Assembly (NCBI GenBank): GCA_964534945.1
Contig: CAZHSB010000020.1
Coordinates: 1 to 29,765, forward strand
Source of the DNA: CAZHFA01 sp964534945
Lineage (GTDB): Bacteria > Bdellovibrionota_C > UBA2361 > CAKMMH01
Length of the DNA stretch: 29,765 bases
Reading direction: 5' to 3'
Shown here: positions 16,077-23,519 of the stretch, in pieces
How the letters are laid out: each line of letters starts with the position of its first letter
Position numbering within the stretch: the first letter of the stretch is position 1
The notes under the pieces: model-generated
Database searches by the model: none
Seen by the model: only the letters and a program-made list of their open reading frames with translations
Told to the model about the DNA's origin: nothing
Program-made: the position numbers and the translations under genes

Positions 16077-17428
16077 GTGAGTGCTTAGAGATTGAAGGTC
16101 CTAGTGTATTAAATGGAACTGTAAGAGTAAGCGGCGCGAAGAATGCGGCGTTACCACTTTTGTTAGCTTCGTTTCTAACAGAAGATGAATGTGTTTTCAC
16201 AAATGTACCTCAAATTTCTGACATATCGATTATTGCAAAATTGCAAAAAAGTTTTGGTGGAGATGCAGAATATAACGAGAAAGAAGGAATCTTTAAGGCT
16301 TCAATGAGAGATATAAGCTCTGTGTCTGCAAGTTATAGTTTAGTTAAGGCGCTTAGAGCTTCTTTTTGGTTGTTAGGGCCACTTCTTGCGAGAAAAAGAG
16401 AGGCGAAGATTGCTCTTCCTGGAGGAGATAAAATAGGGACACGCGCTGTTGATATTCATCTTGATGCATTTAGGGCAATGGGAGCGGAGATAAAATTAGA
16501 GCATGGAATTGTTTATGCATCGGTTCCAGAGGGATTAAAACCAAAGGAAATAAACTTTTATTTTCCATCGGTCGGGGCAACTCATCAAGTCTTAATGGCT
16601 GCTGCATTAATAGATGGGGAAACTATTATTAATAATCCTGCAAGAGAGCCAGAAGTTGTGGCTCTTTCAAAGATGCTTTGTGATATGGGAGCTAAAATTG
16701 AAGGAGCAGGAACATCAAGAATAGTTATCCATGGAAAAAATAAATTGCATGGGACATGCCAAGAAATTATTGGAGATAGGATTGAGGCAGGCACTTATAT
16801 AATAGCTGGAGCTTTGTCTGGAGAAAAGGTTCGAGTTGAAGGATTTAATGTTGAACATTTAGGAAAGTTCCTAGAAATTTTGAAAGATATAGGTGTAAGT
16901 TTTAAGGCAGGAAAAGATTATGTAGAAGTTTATAAAAGCTCAAAATTAAAACCTGTAGATGTTCAAACTGCACCGTTTCCTGGACTTGCAACTGATTTAC
17001 ATCCAGCTTTAGCGGTTTTGCTTTTTATGGCAAATGGAACAAGTTCGCTAAAAGAAACTGTTTATGATTCACGTTTTGCTTATGTTTCTGAGATTATAAG
17101 AATGGGAGGAAATGCAAGAACTGAAAGTAATGCTGCTTGTGCAATTTGTAAGGCAAATGAAGGGACACAAGTTGGTTTGTCATATGATAATACAGTTTAT
17201 ATAATGGGGCCTAGTACATTAACAGGTGCATCTGTTGAAGCTCATGACGTACGTTGCGGTGCAGCTCTTGTATTGGCAGGACTTGTAGCCGATGGCCTTA
17301 CAAGAATTTATGAGCCAGATCATATAAAAAGGGCTTATGTTAATATCGATAAAAAGTTTGAAAAATTAGGGGCGAAAATTCATTTTAGAGATAATAGTTA
17401 CGAAGATTTTAATTTCATAGGTTGTTAA
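16073..17428 (+). CDS. murA: UDP-GlcNAc 1-carboxyvinyltransferase MurA, Asp-variant
   Basis: A 451-residue cytoplasmic enzyme that joins enolpyruvyl from PEP to UDP-GlcNAc, the first committed step of peptidoglycan synthesis. GAKNAALP at 21-28 holds the conserved Lys24-Asn25. RASFWLLGPLLAR at 95-107 and ALPGGDKIGTRAVDIHL at 114-130 are the signature loops. At the site normally occupied by the catalytic Cys, usually written GGCxIGxRPVD, this protein has Asp119. The Asp form is a known natural variant that resists alkylation by fosfomycin. TDLHPAL and SSLKETVYDSRFAYVSEIIRMG match the second domain; DVRCGAALVLAGL is the C-terminal signature, where Ala is commoner than Cys. Slightly longer than the usual 420. 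Overlaps glyS by 4 nt. Whether the genome has another MurA cannot be seen. Confidence 0.93.
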   Translation: MSECLEIEGPSVLNGTVRVSGAKNAALPLLLASFLTEDECVFTNVPQISDISIIAKLQKSFGGDAEYNEKEGIFKASMRDISSVSASYSLVKALRASFWLLGPLLARKREAKIALPGGDKIGTRAVDIHLDAFRAMGAEIKLEHGIVYASVPEGLKPKEINFYFPSVGATHQVLMAAALIDGETIINNPAREPEVVALSKMLCDMGAKIEGAGTSRIVIHGKNKLHGTCQEIIGDRIEAGTYIIAGALSGEKVRVEGFNVEHLGKFLEILKDIGVSFKAGKDYVEVYKSSKLKPVDVQTAPFPGLATDLHPALAVLLFMANGTSSLKETVYDSRFAYVSEIIRMGGNARTESNAACAICKANEGTQVGLSYDNTVYIMGPSTLTGASVEAHDVRCGAALVLAGLVADGLTRIYEPDHIKRAYVNIDKKFEKLGAKIHFRDNSYEDFNFIGC

Positions 17429-17475
17429 ATTTCATGCATAATTTTATGAAAAATTTAATGTCGCTTTAAAATAAG

Positions 17476-17505
17476 TTGACTAAGAAATGTCGCTGTTTTT
17501 ATAAT
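17476..17505 (+). promoter_or_regulatory. Strong sigma70-type promoter for the 656-aa unknown gene
   Basis: TTGACT (17476-17481), 18-nt spacer, TATAAT (17500-17505): one mismatch from consensus in the -35 and none in the -10. The start would be near 17512, giving a leader of about 92 nt before the ATG at 17604. The leader has AGGAAGG (around 17533-17540) with no start codon at a normal distance, and the palindrome CTTAGACTAAG. Confidence 0.6.
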
Positions 17506-17603
17506 GCTCCCTTTTAAAATTGCAAAAATAAATAGGAAGGTTCAATTCTTAGACTAAGCTAGGTTCTTGAGTAATGTAGATATAAATTTTAAAAATTTCA
17601 AAT

Positions 17604-19574
17604 ATGTTTGAAGATAAAATTAACAATAAATTTAATAAAAAAAATCAAACGCGACAGTCAAAGATTGAAGAGTTACTAAGTTCTAATGAACAACGCAATT
17701 CGATGCTTAATAGCGCTGGTATTTCAGTAGAGAAATATCCTAATTTTGAAAATGATACGTTGAGTTCAGATGGTAAATATGAAGAAGAACACATATCTGA
17801 ATTAATATCTTTTTCCCTGTCTATTATAAATCGAGGGTATACGGAAAAAGCGGTTAAAAGGGCAGTTAAGGATTTCCTTAATCCGACTTTAGAGGAAAAA
17901 ATTTTTAAAAAATCAGTAGATAAAATTGAGGATATGTTAAAAGAATATCCACTTGATAATTTATTGGAATATATCGATTTAGTAGAAAAAATTTCTCCTG
18001 GTGTGATAGATATAGAACGCATTACAAAGGATGTAAACGATAATGTATCTGATTTTTGTGAGGAAATTGAAGTCGGTGCCATACAAGATGGTTCTTTTAC
18101 TGATGTTTGTACACCACAAAAAAAAGTTGAAGAATGGGTAGAAAACGTTTCAAAAGATGTTTTGGATATATTACTAAAAGAAGATTGTATAAAAAATTGG
18201 GATGTTAAATCGATTTCAAAAATATCTTTTTCCATGTTAATGTGTATAGACGATACATTGCATCCATTGGCAAAATGTATCATAAATAATCCCTCCGAAA
18301 AATCGAATGTTTTCTTTAGTGTCTCATTTAAAGCTTTCTCAAAAATAAATGGAAGTGTGGTTGGTAATGTTTTACGAGAACTAATCAAAGATCGCTCAGA
18401 TGGTGAAATTCAGGATTTGCTGAAAAGTTTATATGATTTTTCAAAAGTTAATGTTAAGACGTATGCGCTTCCTGTGGGAGAGCTTTGGGAATCGTTAAGT
18501 TATAAGCTTCAAAGAGTAAAAGAATTTTTTGTAAAGTTGCAACGTGTTAGTACAGATTTAGAAAAATATGTTGAATTTAAAAAAATGCGTCCTCTTTTGG
18601 AAAATCATTCGTTGCTTTTAGAAGGAATTGGAAAGAAACAAGAAGATAAAAAAATAACTTTACCTTTTGGGGAAGTTTTCTTTTCTTTTAAGGGACATTC
18701 ATCGACTGATAAGTTAATCATATTGCACTATGATGGCCGGAGAAATCTTAGAGAGTTTATGATTTTAGATAAAAATTATACAAACAAGTTATATGATTTT
18801 TCTTTTGTTGATATAAAAAATAAAAAGTATACCTCTTTTTCATGTGATAGCCTTATGGGGGGATCGATTGATCTTAATGATAAGGTATATTTGGGAATTC
18901 TTGATGTTTTTGCTCCTGCTATGAAAGAAGCAAATTACAAAGAAATTTGTAATATGATGCTTTTACTTGAAGCTGCTGGAAGAGATATGTTAATGAAGAT
19001 ATGGGACCATAATCCAAAAATTTTTAACAATATTCAAAATCCTATTAGTATTGCTTACGGAGATGGGCAGGTTTCTGTTATCGCAGATAGTGAATATTTT
19101 GATATGAATTTTAAAGATGCAGATATTTGGGAAGAAAAGAGTGATGGAAAAGCTCAAAGTTTGTATAAAACTTTTATTTCAAATGATGCCAACATAATGC
19201 CTTTAGAAGTTCCTGATGATCTATTAAGTAAACCTGAAATAAAAATAGAAAAAGAAGAGGAGGAGATTTTGAGTGTTAACGAGCAGGAATCTATATTATG
19301 GAAAAATATTATGAGTAATATTCCAAATAATGGTTGGTTCACATTAGAGTGGCTCGAAAAAAAATTAAAGTTATTGGGAGATCTTGAAATTATTACGGAT
19401 AGAGGAAAAGGCTCACACAAAATGATGAGTTTAACTCAAAAAAATAATGTTGTCGGTTCTTGGCCTTTTTCAAGAAAAATGTCTGAAAGCTCGTTGCCTT
19501 CTAGTACATTAAAAGAGGCATTAAAATCTTTAAAAGTCTCTTATGAAGATTTCCTTGGGACATTAAAAAAGTAA
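17604..19574 (+). CDS. Unknown protein with a HicA-like C-terminal domain
   Basis: A 656-residue soluble protein. The first 570 residues are helical, acidic and not recognised; no signal peptide, membrane segment or catalytic motif is seen. Residues 578-656 resemble a HicA toxin (dsRBD-like mRNA interferase): a helix WFTLEWLEKKLKLLG, then DRGKGSHKMM with the GSH motif at 603-605 whose His is the active residue in HicA, then a beta strand, and STLKEALKSLKVSYEDFL, which matches the usual 'gTlrsilk.agls.eeF' end. No HicB-like antitoxin gene is adjacent. There may be RNA-binding or cleaving activity restrained by the long N-terminal part, but that is inference. An in-frame stop at 17583 fixes the 5' limit. 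No clear Shine-Dalgarno precedes the ATG, though the promoter is strong. Confidence 0.65.
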   Translation: MFEDKINNKFNKKNQTRQSKIEELLSSNEQRNSMLNSAGISVEKYPNFENDTLSSDGKYEEEHISELISFSLSIINRGYTEKAVKRAVKDFLNPTLEEKIFKKSVDKIEDMLKEYPLDNLLEYIDLVEKISPGVIDIERITKDVNDNVSDFCEEIEVGAIQDGSFTDVCTPQKKVEEWVENVSKDVLDILLKEDCIKNWDVKSISKISFSMLMCIDDTLHPLAKCIINNPSEKSNVFFSVSFKAFSKINGSVVGNVLRELIKDRSDGEIQDLLKSLYDFSKVNVKTYALPVGELWESLSYKLQRVKEFFVKLQRVSTDLEKYVEFKKMRPLLENHSLLLEGIGKKQEDKKITLPFGEVFFSFKGHSSTDKLIILHYDGRRNLREFMILDKNYTNKLYDFSFVDIKNKKYTSFSCDSLMGGSIDLNDKVYLGILDVFAPAMKEANYKEICNMMLLLEAAGRDMLMKIWDHNPKIFNNIQNPISIAYGDGQVSVIADSEYFDMNFKDADIWEEKSDGKAQSLYKTFISNDANIMPLEVPDDLLSKPEIKIEKEEEEILSVNEQESILWKNIMSNIPNNGWFTLEWLEKKLKLLGDLEIITDRGKGSHKMMSLTQKNNVVGSWPFSRKMSESSLPSSTLKEALKSLKVSYEDFLGTLKK

Positions 19575-19697
19575 CTTTTTCTATCTTAAAAATATTAGTG
19601 CTATAAAAAATATCTAAAAATTTTAAAACCTTGATTTTTATTTTTAATAACGTAATATTTAGAAGCGGTTAGAAAGTTTTTTTTATGAAGTCGTTTC

Positions 19698-20621
19698 ATG
19701 TTTTCTACAGTATTTGATTTTTCCATATATTTATTGTTTAGATTTTTTTTATGGGTGCTTTATATTTTGCCAAAGAATCTAGTCTTGGGGGGCTTGGGCT
19801 TACTTGCTAAGTTTGTAGTGAAATATAATGAGCAGTACCAAAAAGTCATTTTGATTAATTTAGGTTTTGCGTATCCTGAAAAATCTGAGCAATGGAAGTT
19901 AAGCTTTTTAGATGATTTAGCCAAGGAGCTAGCAAGAACTTTTTATGATGTTATTCGGATCCCGCATTTATCTAAAGAGTGGATAAAGGATCATATAACA
20001 TTGGACAATGTAGCAACTTTTAATGACTATTACGAACGAAATATTCCAATTATTTTTGTTACAGGACATTTAGGAAGTTTTGAGCTTTTGATTTATTCTT
20101 GTTCTTTGTTAAAGAAAAATACTACTGATATCATTGTAAGAAGCTTTAAGAATAAATTTCTCGATAGATATTGGAACGCAATAAGAGAGCGTTATGGAAG
20201 TAGAATGATTAGAAAAGATGGTGCCTATAAAGCTTCTATAATGGCAATAAATAATTGTGCAGATATTGGTTTTCCCTTTGATCAAAATCAGAAAAAGTGT
20301 AATGCTGTATTTGTGGATTTTTTTGGAAAGAAGGCAGCGACATCAAAAACGCTAGCTATTTTAGCATTAAGACATAATATTCCTGTAGTTTTTGCTAGTA
20401 TGATGCATTTAGATCATGACAAATATATAATAAGGACAAAAGAATGTTTTTATAGCGATATTTATAACGATTTATCATTGAATCATTCACAAAAAATTGA
20501 GGCTTTTACAGCAAGAGCAATGAAAATTTTTGAGGATCAAGTTAGAGAATTTCCTGCAGGTTGGTTTTGGATGCATAGAAGATGGAAAACAAGGCCAGAG
20601 GGCGAGAAGCGGTTCTACTAG
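19698..20621 (+). CDS. Lipid A biosynthesis acyltransferase (LpxL/HtrB family)
   Basis: A 307-residue inner-membrane-associated acyltransferase that would add a secondary fatty acyl chain to a lipid A precursor. An N-terminal hydrophobic helix (about 8-24) anchors it. The family HxxxxE/D motif is VTGHLGSFELL, with His124 and Glu129. Further matches are the DQN at 195-197 (FPFDQNQKK), VDFFGKKAATSKTLAILA at 206-223, and PAGWFWMHRRWKTRP at 286-300, which is the classic C-terminal signature. The length is normal. It implies that the organism makes LPS-like lipid. A member of the family could instead acylate phosphatidylinositol mannosides or other glycolipids. The start ATG has no clear Shine-Dalgarno. 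Its end overlaps the convergent small ORF by 4 nt. Confidence 0.85.
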   Translation: MFSTVFDFSIYLLFRFFLWVLYILPKNLVLGGLGLLAKFVVKYNEQYQKVILINLGFAYPEKSEQWKLSFLDDLAKELARTFYDVIRIPHLSKEWIKDHITLDNVATFNDYYERNIPIIFVTGHLGSFELLIYSCSLLKKNTTDIIVRSFKNKFLDRYWNAIRERYGSRMIRKDGAYKASIMAINNCADIGFPFDQNQKKCNAVFVDFFGKKAATSKTLAILALRHNIPVVFASMMHLDHDKYIIRTKECFYSDIYNDLSLNHSQKIEAFTARAMKIFEDQVREFPAGWFWMHRRWKTRPEGEKRFY

Positions 20622-20836
20622 TGGATTAAAATTGTTTGGTTCTCGCTTGGTCTGACAAAGAATAATTCACCATTATCAATAGAAAAATCAAAAATATCTT
20701 TTTCGATTAATTCAAGATCGGGAATTATACTGTCTAAATCGATTATTGCAGATTCGATAATGTCACAAATTCCATCGTCTTGATAACTTAACCTTCCATT
20801 TTCAAGCAATTCTAAATCTTTTTTTTGGTTTTTCAT
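20618..20836 (-). CDS. Small acidic hypothetical protein
   Basis: A possible 72-residue protein, rich in Asp/Glu/Ile, convergent with and overlapping the acyltransferase stop by 4 nt. It has no recognised motif, signal peptide or membrane helix. A weak ribosome site (AGAGA) lies 6-7 nt before the ATG. The residue composition is protein-like (DICDIIESAIIDLDSIIPDL pattern, amphipathic), and the open frame exactly fills the space between genes, which makes it plausible but not certain. Confidence 0.4.
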   Translation of the reverse strand: MKNQKKDLELLENGRLSYQDDGICDIIESAIIDLDSIIPDLELIEKDIFDFSIDNGELFFVRPSENQTILIH

Positions 20837-21198
20837 TGATATCTCTGTGTAAAAAATACGCTTTGTTTAATTACGTGTAGTTATATTCTCGGAAAGATGG
20901 GGAAAAAACTTTAATATATTAAATTTATGGGTAAAAGCTTAAAAAGTTTTGATAATGAGAATGATAAACAAAGTAAAAATATAAAGTTCTTATTTTCTTG
21001 CGAAAAATTAAGATCTATGGTATTTTCTTAGAGTTGTCTAAGGAGTCCGTTCGTTTGAAAATATGAAGCATGTCCTTGTTTCGTATGTTTATTTTTCAAG
21101 TGCATATTATTTTAATAAGCCTTGTATCTTTACTTTGATAGAGTAAATGATAGACGTGGACTTTTATGTATATAAATATTTTTATTTTTTAGTGATAA
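20837..21198. other. 362-nt gene-free leader ahead of rimP
   Basis: No convincing gene. It contains the 14-nt palindrome TTTAATATATTAAA just before 20925, a possible promoter (TTGCGA 20998-21003, 17 nt, TATTTT 21021-21026), a short stem TTTACT/AGTAAA near 21130-21150, and a 34-codon ORF at 20927-21031 with no ribosome site. It probably carries the promoter and leader of the rimP-truB operon, with about 165 nt of untranslated leader if that promoter is right. No tRNA-fMet, often found here in other bacteria, is visible. Confidence 0.5.
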
Positions 21199-21675
21199 AT
21201 GCTTAATAAAGAAGAGATAAAAAAATATATTGAAGAAATCGTTAAACAAGAAAATCTTGTTTTATATGATATTGAATATCCGTCTCAGTCTTTTGGAACA
21301 CTAAGAGTGTTTATCTTTTCAAAAGATAAAAATATTAATGTTGATGATTGTGCTATTGTAAGTAGGAAAATAGCAAATCTTCCAGAATATGAAGATATTC
21401 TTCCCTCAAATGCTTCGTTAGAAGTTTCTAGTCCCGGAATAAATAGAAATTTAAGGACGAAGGAACATTTTTTTGGCGCAGTTGGGGAGAGAGTAAAAAT
21501 AAGGCTTCGAAATCCCTTAGAAAATAGAAAAAATATTTTAGGGATTTTGAAAGATGTTGATGGTGATGCTATAAAAATTTTTGATAATGATTCTAAAAAA
21601 GAAATCGTTATAGAGAATAATAATATAGATAAAGCCAGAATAGATTTTGATTTTAATTCAATAGAGAGAAAATAA
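21199..21675 (+). CDS. rimP: Ribosome maturation factor RimP
   Basis: A 158-residue cytoplasmic factor needed to mature the 30S ribosomal subunit. The N-terminal alpha/beta domain has YDIEYPSQSFGTLRVFI, followed by the DDCAIVSRKIANLPE helix and the hallmark LEVSSPGINRNLRTKEHF (about 74-91). The C-terminal SH3-like domain has GILKDVDGDAIKIFD and the final NIDKARIDFDF. The length is usual. First gene of the operon, with nusA starting one base after its stop codon; this close spacing suggests coupled translation. The Shine-Dalgarno is poor. Confidence 0.95.
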   Translation: MLNKEEIKKYIEEIVKQENLVLYDIEYPSQSFGTLRVFIFSKDKNINVDDCAIVSRKIANLPEYEDILPSNASLEVSSPGINRNLRTKEHFFGAVGERVKIRLRNPLENRKNILGILKDVDGDAIKIFDNDSKKEIVIENNNIDKARIDFDFNSIERK

Positions 21676-21676
21676 A

Positions 21677-23143
21677 ATGAAATTTGAACTAAACGCAATA
21701 TTAAGCCAAATTGGAAAAGATAAGGGAATCGATAAACAAGTTCTTATCGAGACAATAGAGTCAGCTATGTTATCTGCTGCAAAGAAACATTTTGGGCACG
21801 GACTAAATCTTGAAACAAGTTATAATACCGAAACTGGAGAGATGGAAGTTGTCCAATTTAAAGTGGTTGTAGATGAGGTGACAGATGCAGATACTCAGAT
21901 TAGTTTAAAAGATGCCAAGGAGCAACTTGATCCTGATGCAGAAGTCGGAGATGAGCTTGGTAAAAAATTAGATTCTTCAGATCTTGGAAGAATTGCTGCG
22001 CAGACAGCCAAACAAGTTATAGTTCAAAAATTAAGAGATGCTGAAAGAGGTGTCATCTATGAAGAATACAAAGATTCAAAAGGTGATACTATAAATGGAA
22101 TAGTTCAACGATATGAAAAGGGAAATGTTATTGTAAATTTAGGGCGAACAGAAGCTGTACTTCCTAAGAGAGAGCAAATTGCAAAGGAAAGATATCGTCA
22201 AGGTGATAGAATTCGTTCAATGATTTTAGATATTGATAGATCTTCAAGAGGCCCTCAAATTATTTTGAGTAGGAGTCACCCAAACTTTTTAAGAAAGCTT
22301 TTCGAACAAGAAGTTCCAGAAATTGCAGAGGGAATTATTCAAATAAAAGGTGTCGCAAGAGAGCCTGGGGAAAGAGCGAAAATTGCAGTTTTTTCGGAGG
22401 ATTCGGCAATTGATCCAGTTGGAGCATGCGTCGGTGTGAAAGGATCTCGAGTTCAAGCAATTGTCCAAGAATTACGAGGTGAAAGAATTGATATTATTAC
22501 TTGGACTGCTGATGAGCCATCTTTTATAGCACGTTCATTATCTCCTGCTGAGGTCACGCGGGTTGTCGTTGATGAAGATGAAAAAACGATAGAAGTGATT
22601 GTAGCAGATGATCAGTTGTCTCTTGCTATAGGAAAAGGCGGACAGAATGTGAAGCTTGCAAGTAAACTTACAGGTTGGAAAATAGATGTACGCAGTGTTG
22701 GTTCTGTAGAAAAGGAAACAAAACAAGCGCTAGAGTCTTTGGAAAAAATTGATGGTGTTGATTTTTCTCTTGCGCAAATTTTATTTCAAGAGGGTTATAG
22801 CGGTGCAAGCGAAATTGCTGATACTTCTTTGGAAGAATTGGCAGAAGTTGATGGCCTTAATTTAGAGGTTGCATCTAAAATAATAGAGAGCGCAAAAGAT
22901 GTGGCATCAAAAGAAGAGCTTAATATTGAAAATAAAGATGAAAATCAAATATTAGATTTAGACAGTTTGGTAATCAGTGATGATTTAAAGCAAAAATTAT
23001 ATTCTTTGGGATATCGCTCGATTCAGAGCTTGGCTGTTGAAGATTTTTCAAATATTTCTTCACTAGAGGGCTTTGATGATGAGGAATTTGAATCATTGAA
23101 GAAAGCATTAGATGATTTTTTTAAACGAAAAAATGATTTTTAA
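21677..23143 (+). CDS. nusA: Transcription elongation/termination factor NusA
   Basis: A 488-residue protein that binds RNA polymerase and nascent RNA to modulate pausing, termination and antitermination. The N-terminal polymerase-binding domain is 1-130 (LSQIGKDKGIDKQVLIETI). The S1 domain is about 135-200 (GIVQRYEKGNVIVNLGRTEAVLP). Tandem KH domains follow: GACVGVKGSRVQ at 249-260 and LAIGKGGQNVKLASKL at 316-331. The C-terminus (350-488) has two helix-hairpin-helix units of the acidic repeat type (FSLAQILFQEGYSGASEIAD and QKLYSLGYRSIQSLAVED). Such repeats are present in some lineages only, for example E. coli. Located in the standard rimP-nusA-rnpM-infB order. Confidence 0.97.
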   Translation: MKFELNAILSQIGKDKGIDKQVLIETIESAMLSAAKKHFGHGLNLETSYNTETGEMEVVQFKVVVDEVTDADTQISLKDAKEQLDPDAEVGDELGKKLDSSDLGRIAAQTAKQVIVQKLRDAERGVIYEEYKDSKGDTINGIVQRYEKGNVIVNLGRTEAVLPKREQIAKERYRQGDRIRSMILDIDRSSRGPQIILSRSHPNFLRKLFEQEVPEIAEGIIQIKGVAREPGERAKIAVFSEDSAIDPVGACVGVKGSRVQAIVQELRGERIDIITWTADEPSFIARSLSPAEVTRVVVDEDEKTIEVIVADDQLSLAIGKGGQNVKLASKLTGWKIDVRSVGSVEKETKQALESLEKIDGVDFSLAQILFQEGYSGASEIADTSLEELAEVDGLNLEVASKIIESAKDVASKEELNIENKDENQILDLDSLVISDDLKQKLYSLGYRSIQSLAVEDFSNISSLEGFDDEEFESLKKALDDFFKRKNDF

Positions 23144-23166
23144 AAATATATTTAAAAATTTTTAGT

Positions 23167-23496
23167 ATGGCAAAAAAAGAATATTCTAATGAAAGAACTT
23201 GTTTGTTTTGTGGACAACGAGCAGACAAGCAGGACTTATTAAGGATTGTTATTAAAGAGGATAATGGTTGCGTTGTTTTTGATGAAAAGCAATGCATGAG
23301 GGGAAGAGGCGCGTATATTCACAAAAAAGGGGAATGCTTAAATAAAAAGTCTGTGGAAAAAGTGCTTCGGAGGGCCTTTAAGATTGATGGTGATAAAAAA
23401 ATTTTTTATTTTGATGCTTTTTCTAAAATGAAAAATTTTTTGAATTTACAAGAAGAAACATTATCTAAGGAAAAATCAAAAATTATTTTTCTTTAG
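23167..23496 (+). CDS. rnpM: YlxR/RnpM family RNA-binding protein
   Basis: A 109-residue DUF448 protein; the B. subtilis member is described as RNase P modulator RnpM. The motif RTCLFCGQRADKQDLLRI at 9-26 and MRGRGAYIHKKGECL with GRGAY in the middle are conserved. It has four or five Cys residues, which in this family lie near the putative RNA-binding face. Between nusA and infB, its usual place; the gaps are 23 nt on each side. No clear Shine-Dalgarno lies before the ATG at 23167, suggesting translational coupling with nusA. RNA binding is family knowledge; specific activity here is not tested. Confidence 0.9.
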   Translation: MAKKEYSNERTCLFCGQRADKQDLLRIVIKEDNGCVVFDEKQCMRGRGAYIHKKGECLNKKSVEKVLRRAFKIDGDKKIFYFDAFSKMKNFLNLQEETLSKEKSKIIFL

Positions 23497-23519
23497 ATAG
23501 GTTAATAAGGGTGTGATAT

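Noticed and set aside
17645..18388. 247-codon ORF on the minus strand
   Set aside because: Lies wholly inside the 656-aa gene on the other strand; composition rich in Ser/Phe/Ile, typical of an antisense shadow in AT-rich coding DNA, and no ribosome site.
20927..21031. 34-codon ORF in the rimP leader
   Set aside because: Has an ATG and a stop but no ribosome site; the length is expected by chance in this leader. Reported only as part of the leader note.
21285..21698. 137-codon minus-strand ORF over rimP
   Set aside because: Antisense shadow of the clearly identified rimP gene; Ser/Phe/Leu-rich translation with no motif.
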